Shown here: positions 5,384 to 6,991 of the stretch, piece after piece
How positions within the stretch are numbered: the first letter of the stretch is position 1
Layout: the number at the start of each line of letters is the position of its first letter
Origin: CAYTID01 sp964437735
Lineage (GTDB): Bacteria > Bacteroidota > Ignavibacteria > UBA10030 > BY39
DNA length: 6,991 bases
Assembly: GCA_964437735.1 (NCBI GenBank)
Contig: CAYTID010000104.1
Coordinates: 1-6,991 of the forward strand
Direction of reading: 5' to 3'
Notes under the pieces: generated by a model
What the model saw: the letters and a program-made list of their open reading frames with translations, nothing else
What the model was told of the DNA's origin: nothing
Database searches by the model: none
Program-made: the position numbers and the translations under genes

Positions 5384-6364
5384 ATGAGCTTAATTAATAT
5401 GCAGATGCCGGAAAAACTGGAGATCGATGATAATAGTTATTCCAATAATTACGGAAAATTCGTTTTACAACCGCTTGAAAAAGGATTCGGCGCTACACTT
5501 GGCAATTCCTTGAGAAGAGTTTTATTATCATCAATATCCGGGACAGCGTTCACTGCTTTGAAAGTAAATAATTTATTACATGAATTCTCGACTATTCCGG
5601 GAATAAAGGAAGATCTATCGGAAATAATACTTAATCTGAAAATGGTTCGGATGAAGTCACTCGATAAAAAAGCCGATAATGTCACAATAAAAATCAAAGG
5701 TTCCAAGGTGGTTACGGCGGGTGACATCCAAAAAGTTACGGATGAAATTGAAATTATGAATCCGACTCAACACATTGCTACCTTGGAATCCGGCGCTGAA
5801 CTTGATCTTGAATTATTTATCGGTAGCGGAAAAGGATTTGTCCCGGCTGAAGAAAATGTTCAGAGCGATAATATTATCGGTGTAATCCCAATCGACTCCA
5901 TATTCTCTCCTATCGTGAATGTAAAATATGCTGTCGAACCGACACGCGTAGGACAACAAACAGATTTTGAAAAATTAGTGTTAGAAGTTCAAACCGACGG
6001 ATCGATTACACCTGATGATGCGATTACACAGGCAGCCCGAATTTTACAGGACCACATCCACTTATTCACCAAGTTTGAAACTGAAACGGCATCGTCACTT
6101 GAAATTACAGAATCGGATGCTGAAGTAATACGAATTCGTGAAATATTAAGAATTCCGGTTGAGGAATTGGAACTATCAGTCAGGTCACACAATGTTTTAA
6201 GGTCAGGAAATATTATAACTCTTGGCGATTTGGTTAAACGCGACATTTCAGATTTACTACAATTCCGGAATTTCGGAAGAAAATCATTGTCGGAACTGAC
6301 TGAAATAGTCGAAGAGTACGGCTTGACTTTCGGAATGGATGTAAATAAGTATTTAGAAGGATAA
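5384..6364 (+). CDS. rpoA: DNA-directed RNA polymerase subunit alpha
   Basis: The alpha subunit dimerises to nucleate core RNA polymerase and touches UP elements and activators through its C-terminal domain. From the ATG at 5384 it has 326 residues, the usual length. The N-terminal domain (about 1-235) includes FVLQPLEKGFGATLGNSLRR and VLLSSISGTAFTALK in the dimer interface, then EFSTIPGIKEDLSEIILNLK, GFVPAEEN and VKYAVEPTRVGQQTDFEKL. A linker rich in Glu, Thr and Ser (about 231-247) leads to the C-terminal domain: LRIPVEELELSVRSHNVLRS, then ITLGDLVKRD, NFGRKSLSELTEIVEEYGL and GMDV. R267, N270 and K300 match the DNA-contacting R265, N268 and K298 of E. coli, so UP-element binding is plausibly retained. 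It lies in the standard place between rpsD and rplQ, 46 nt after rpsD. Confidence 0.98.
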   Translation: MSLINMQMPEKLEIDDNSYSNNYGKFVLQPLEKGFGATLGNSLRRVLLSSISGTAFTALKVNNLLHEFSTIPGIKEDLSEIILNLKMVRMKSLDKKADNVTIKIKGSKVVTAGDIQKVTDEIEIMNPTQHIATLESGAELDLELFIGSGKGFVPAEENVQSDNIIGVIPIDSIFSPIVNVKYAVEPTRVGQQTDFEKLVLEVQTDGSITPDDAITQAARILQDHIHLFTKFETETASSLEITESDAEVIRIREILRIPVEELELSVRSHNVLRSGNIITLGDLVKRDISDLLQFRNFGRKSLSELTEIVEEYGLTFGMDVNKYLEG

Positions 6365-6389
6365 TAAAGTTTAAAAATCGATTTAAGTT

Positions 6390-6393
6390 AGGA
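6390..6393 (+). promoter_or_regulatory. Shine-Dalgarno of rplQ (AGGA)
   Basis: AGGA lies 7 nt before the rplQ ATG at 6401, a normal spacing that confirms the start. Confidence 0.65.
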
Positions 6394-6400
6394 AACAGTT

Positions 6401-6907
6401 ATGCGACATGGAAAATCAGGTAGAAAATTAAAAAGAACAGCAAGTCACAAAAAAGCTATGCTTATATCACTTTCAACCGCACTTTTAAAAAATAAAAAAA
6501 TAAAAACTACACTTGCTAAAGCAAAAGAAACAAGACCGTTCGTTGAAAAAATTATTACAAGAGCAAAAAATGCTGTTGCAAATGAAACGGAAGGTTCGAC
6601 GAAAAATGTGCATGCACGGAGAGAAATTTCCAGATATATAAAAGACAGAGAAATTGTTACAGAACTCTTCGGTGAAATCGCGGCAAAAGTTATTTCCCGA
6701 CAGGGAGGTTATACGAGAATAGTAAAACTCGGTCAGCGTCTGGGCGATGGAGCGCAAATGGGTATTCTTGAACTGGTTGATTATAATACTGGAAAAGAGA
6801 CTATTAAAGCTTCACCGGTACAGAAAAAAACAAAACGTAGCAGACCAAAAAAATCAGAATCCGTGAAAGCTGAAAACCCAGCCCTCGAATCAAAAGCTAA
6901 TGCTTGA
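6401..6907 (+). CDS. rplQ: 50S ribosomal protein L17 with C-terminal extension
   Basis: L17 lies near the peptide exit tunnel rim of the large subunit. The 168-residue product opens with the hallmark MRHGKSGRKLKRTASHKKAM, followed by LISLSTALLKNKKIKTTLAK and AKETRPFVEKIITRAKN. The core ends with GGYTRIVKLGQRLGDGAQMG and ILELVDYN at about residue 129, close to the length of the E. coli protein. Residues 131-168 form a low-complexity Lys/Ser/Glu/Ala tail (KKTKRSRPKKSESVKAENPA) with no recognisable domain; such tails are common in L17 of the Bacteroidota/Chlorobiota side. It is the last gene of the alpha operon and is followed by an intrinsic terminator starting 27 nt after the stop. Confidence 0.97.
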   Translation: MRHGKSGRKLKRTASHKKAMLISLSTALLKNKKIKTTLAKAKETRPFVEKIITRAKNAVANETEGSTKNVHARREISRYIKDREIVTELFGEIAAKVISRQGGYTRIVKLGQRLGDGAQMGILELVDYNTGKETIKASPVQKKTKRSRPKKSESVKAENPALESKANA

Positions 6908-6934
6908 TACTATAAAACCTTATTAGCAATTTTT

Positions 6935-6977
6935 AGAGGGGCTGTCTCAAAAGTGAGTCAGCCTCTTTCATTTTTTT
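6935..6977 (+). terminator. Rho-independent terminator at the end of the alpha operon
   Basis: Bases 6935-6944 pair with 6959-6968 (10 bp, three of them G-U). A single T-T mismatch (6945/6958) follows, then four more pairs (6946-6949 with 6954-6957) closed by the loop AAAG. The 3' arm leads into CA and then seven T at 6971-6977. It lies 27 nt after the rplQ stop, and no comparable GC hairpin with a T-tract exists in any upstream gap, so the whole window can be one transcription unit. The T-tract is on one side only, so it should act on the + strand. The arm sequence resembles ends of some insertion sequences; see findings. Confidence 0.9.
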
Positions 6978-6991
6978 ATAAGAAATGAAAC

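Noticed and set aside
5449..5727. Minus-strand open frame of 92 codons inside rpoA
   Set aside because: It is antisense to the conserved alpha N-terminal domain and its protein is unrecognisable; the other minus-strand frames (for example 123-341, 2313-2555, 5989-6246, 6485-6757) fail in the same way.
1..6991. CRISPR array, integrated element, toxin-antitoxin or other accessory system
   Set aside because: There are no spaced direct repeats, integrase or transposase genes or short paired ORFs. Every gap is under 100 bases and all coding space is taken by core translation, secretion and transcription genes.

Overview
This window is a stretch of the bacterial spc and alpha ribosomal-protein operons, all on the + strand. 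In order it holds the 3' part of a tRNA-Gln gene, then rpsE, rpmD, rplO, secY, map, infA, rpmJ, rpsM, rpsK, rpsD, rpoA, rplQ and an intrinsic terminator. It is almost fully coding, no gap reaches 100 bases, and no minus-strand gene is credible. I see no defence, mobile or novel multi-gene system.

Organism: an AT-rich bacterium, probably of the Bacteroidota/Chlorobiota (FCB) side and within that closest in style to Chlorobi/Ignavibacteria. This is inference. It rests on the order secY-map-infA-rpmJ with no adk, a 38-residue L36 with one extra residue before its last zinc ligand, an L17 with a long charged C-terminal tail, and a tRNA without an encoded CCA. Clear Shine-Dalgarno (SD) sequences before about half the genes argue against typical Bacteroidia, which rarely use them. 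No 16S rRNA is present to settle the question.

Layout: bases 1-48 are the tRNA-Gln(UUG) 3' portion, cut by the window edge, followed by a 44-nt AT-rich leader and rpsE. Bases 93-2658 carry S5, L30, L15 and the SecY translocon channel. Bases 2698-3815 carry methionine aminopeptidase, IF-1 and L36. Bases 3850-6907 are the alpha-operon block: S13, S11, S4, RNA polymerase alpha and L17. A 14-bp GC-containing hairpin with a T-tract (6935-6977) closes the unit.

How the genes work together: the ribosomal proteins and IF-1 build and start ribosomes, SecY takes nascent membrane and secreted proteins, methionine aminopeptidase trims the initiator Met, and the alpha subunit nucleates RNA polymerase. 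Co-transcription ties these to growth rate. The most unusual point is the tRNA-Gln gene immediately upstream of and co-directional with rpsE, where rplR (L18) is normally found. Also notable are non-AUG starts (TTG, GTG, GTG) on S5, S13 and S11, each backed by an SD sequence, while several ATG genes have no SD and sit very close to the preceding stop.
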